Below, piece by piece: positions 24,965 through 25,946 of a stretch of DNA of 25,946 bases. The stretch covers positions 1 through 25,946 of the forward strand of contig JAWQRM010000233.1 of assembly GCA_033557675.1 (NCBI GenBank), given 5' to 3'. The notes under the pieces were generated by a model. It ran no database searches. It was not told where the DNA came from and worked only from the letters and a program-made list of their open reading frames with translations. Every line of letters begins with the position of its first letter. Position 1 is the first letter of the stretch. Source of the DNA: Coptodactyla brooksi (lineage: Eukaryota > Arthropoda > Insecta > Coleoptera > Scarabaeidae). A program made the position numbers and the translations under genes.

Positions 24965-25060
24965 TTAGGTGAGAAAGGCCATTCAAAAAGCCTGGGACCG
25001 CGTCACGATACAGCAGCTCACGAAACCAGTGGATTCGCTTCCGAAATGAATTAATCTGTT
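24965..25060 (+). pseudogene. Second, inverted copy of the Tc1-like transposase C-terminus
   Basis: On the + strand VRKAIQKAWDRVTIQQLTKP-type text, then a stop, repeats the C-terminal codons seen on the minus strand at 24370-24280 with several substitutions. It is cut off upstream at about 24965, where it abuts the 5'-truncated minus-strand copy. This shows that the inverted repeat comes from duplicated transposon ends rather than ordinary terminal repeats. Confidence 0.7.
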
Positions 25061-25370
25061 GATCAAAAGTTGTGGAAAACCCATTAAATATTAACGTTAT
25101 ATGTGGTGTAAATTAAAAATTTATTGCTCTTAAATAAATAAATTTATTATGTGAACGTAAATCACCTGGACACTTTTGAACGGTCAATTTTTGATTTTTT
25201 TTAAATAACTTTCGTAAAACAAGACACATCTGCCTGAAACTTTATACACAAATGTGAAGACATAATATATAATCGCCATAAAAATTTCACCCGGATCGAT
25301 GCAGTACTAACCAAGTTATGAACAAAAATCTAAGTGGACGTAAATCATCTTGACATACTGCAACATTGAG

Positions 25371-25946
25371 AGTCTATTGTCAGTACACTTTTGTTAACAT
25401 TGTATTGACTTTACAGTTTCAGTGTGAAATAACAAGCAATCACGCGTTGCCTGTTGCTGATCGTTAGTTGTCTATCACTTCAGTGTGAATTCTATCTAAC
25501 AGAGAGACTACCATGAACAACTGTGACAGTACGAGGATAGTTTTCTAAAGAGTAGGAGAGACTCTCTCATAGCTCATGCAGTTAGAGCATCTGCCATAAA
25601 ACTATGGTACAATTTAGTTTAAGTAAAAAGTAATAAGATGATCTAAAAGTTGCCAAGAAACATCAAATGGCCACAAATTTAATATCTTTTTGGTATTGGG
25701 AATAGTTATCACACACTAAACTCCAATCTAGACTGAATTAAGGTTAGACTGATTAATATTTAGGGAATAATAGTGTACAAAAATTAGAAGAAACTTGGGG
25801 TGAAACTGATGGTTTAGCAAGAAATTGAGTGTTTTGTTAATGCATTTTATTCTAAATCAAAATTCCAAGGCCCCGTATATGATTTTTCTGTACAAAGTAT
25901 TATAAAGGTTACTTTTAGTTTTATTGTCTCTTTTGGATAATATTTT
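25371..25946. other. Intron continuing out of the window
   Basis: Contains the second SINE-like copy (25527-25625). No CNH exon was recognised to the end, so the current intron is longer than 5.1 kb. Confidence 0.75.
25527..25625 (+). repeat. SINE-like repeat, copy 2
   Basis: Pairs with 17491-17590. It has the clearer tRNA-like text: TAGCTCATGCAGTTAGAGCA (25570-25589) followed by TCTGCC, close to the D-arm side of many tRNA genes, then GGTACAATTTAG (25606-25617) in the B-box position. No folded intact tRNA can be drawn, so it is a repeat and not a tRNA gene. Confidence 0.5.

Larger units (their letters stand above)
23983..25370 (-). mobile_element. Rearranged Tc1-like transposon forming a ~390-nt inverted repeat
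   Basis: Both ends read inward as CAGTATGTCAAGATGATTTA (from 23983 and, reversed, from 25370); CAGT starts are typical of Tc1-like termini. TA precedes the left end; the right flank is CA, consistent with a mutated TA. The arms (23983-about 24370 and about 24965-25370) match along nearly their whole length and include the last ~35 transposase codons, so C-terminal coding is present twice, pointing inward. Between them the minus strand carries the rest of the transposase from about residue 80. The 5' terminus and the start of the gene are missing, as if two copies had joined with their 3' ends outward. Confidence 0.82.

Noticed and set aside
25570..25620. Possible tRNA gene
   Set aside because: Only A-box-like and weak B-box-like text; no acceptor stem or anticodon arm can be formed.

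Overview
This is an AT-rich insect-type nuclear DNA window. It carries one recognisable protein-coding gene on the + strand, split into 14 exons with canonical GT...AG junctions, with transposable-element debris filling its introns. The conceptual protein (about 980 codons in the window) is the middle and C-terminal part of an MRCK-family kinase (myotonic dystrophy kinase-related CDC42-binding kinase; Drosophila genghis khan, gek; vertebrate CDC42BPA/B). The N-terminal kinase and AGC-kinase tail lie 5' of the window. The last part of the CNH domain, the CRIB/C-terminal tail and the 3' UTR lie 3' of it. The species cannot be determined from the sequence alone.

Layout. 1-730: intron or upstream sequence with nothing recognisable. 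731-1556: two exons with the start of the long coiled coil. 1557-4871: 3.3 kb intron with a perfect inverted repeat and an unrecognised minus-strand coding-like tract. 4872-5821: four exons, more coiled coil, including the conserved block containing IIQWVSDEKDAR. 5822-7350: intron. 7351-7457: end of the coiled coil. 7458-16509: a 9 kb intron that has collected an internally deleted mariner element, a second mariner fragment, a LINE 3' coding fragment and several small repeats. 16510-16988: linker exon and a C1 (cysteine-rich) exon. 16989-18644: intron with a SINE-like copy and a 224-nt palindromic non-autonomous element. 18645-19327: PH domain and start of CNH. 19328-20356: intron holding a dispersed repeat. 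20357-20840: two CNH exons. 20841-25946: start of another long intron, with a broken minus-strand LINE interrupted by the same dispersed repeat, then a Tc1-like element rearranged into a giant inverted repeat, then a second SINE-like copy.

How the parts work together. In the MRCK family the kinase phosphorylates myosin-phosphatase and myosin light-chain pathway targets downstream of Cdc42. The coiled coil dimerises the protein, and the C1, PH and CNH modules direct it to membranes and cell junctions. Exon phases are mutually compatible across all 13 internal junctions, so the gene appears intact here. Introns are bimodal: eight are 56-139 nt and the rest are 1-9 kb, and every recognised transposon lies in a long one. 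No tRNA, rRNA, CRISPR or bacterial-type feature was found. The most unusual structures are the Tc1-derived inverted repeat (23983-25370), which could fold into a long hairpin inside the pre-mRNA, and the precisely interrupted LINE (21690-23765).
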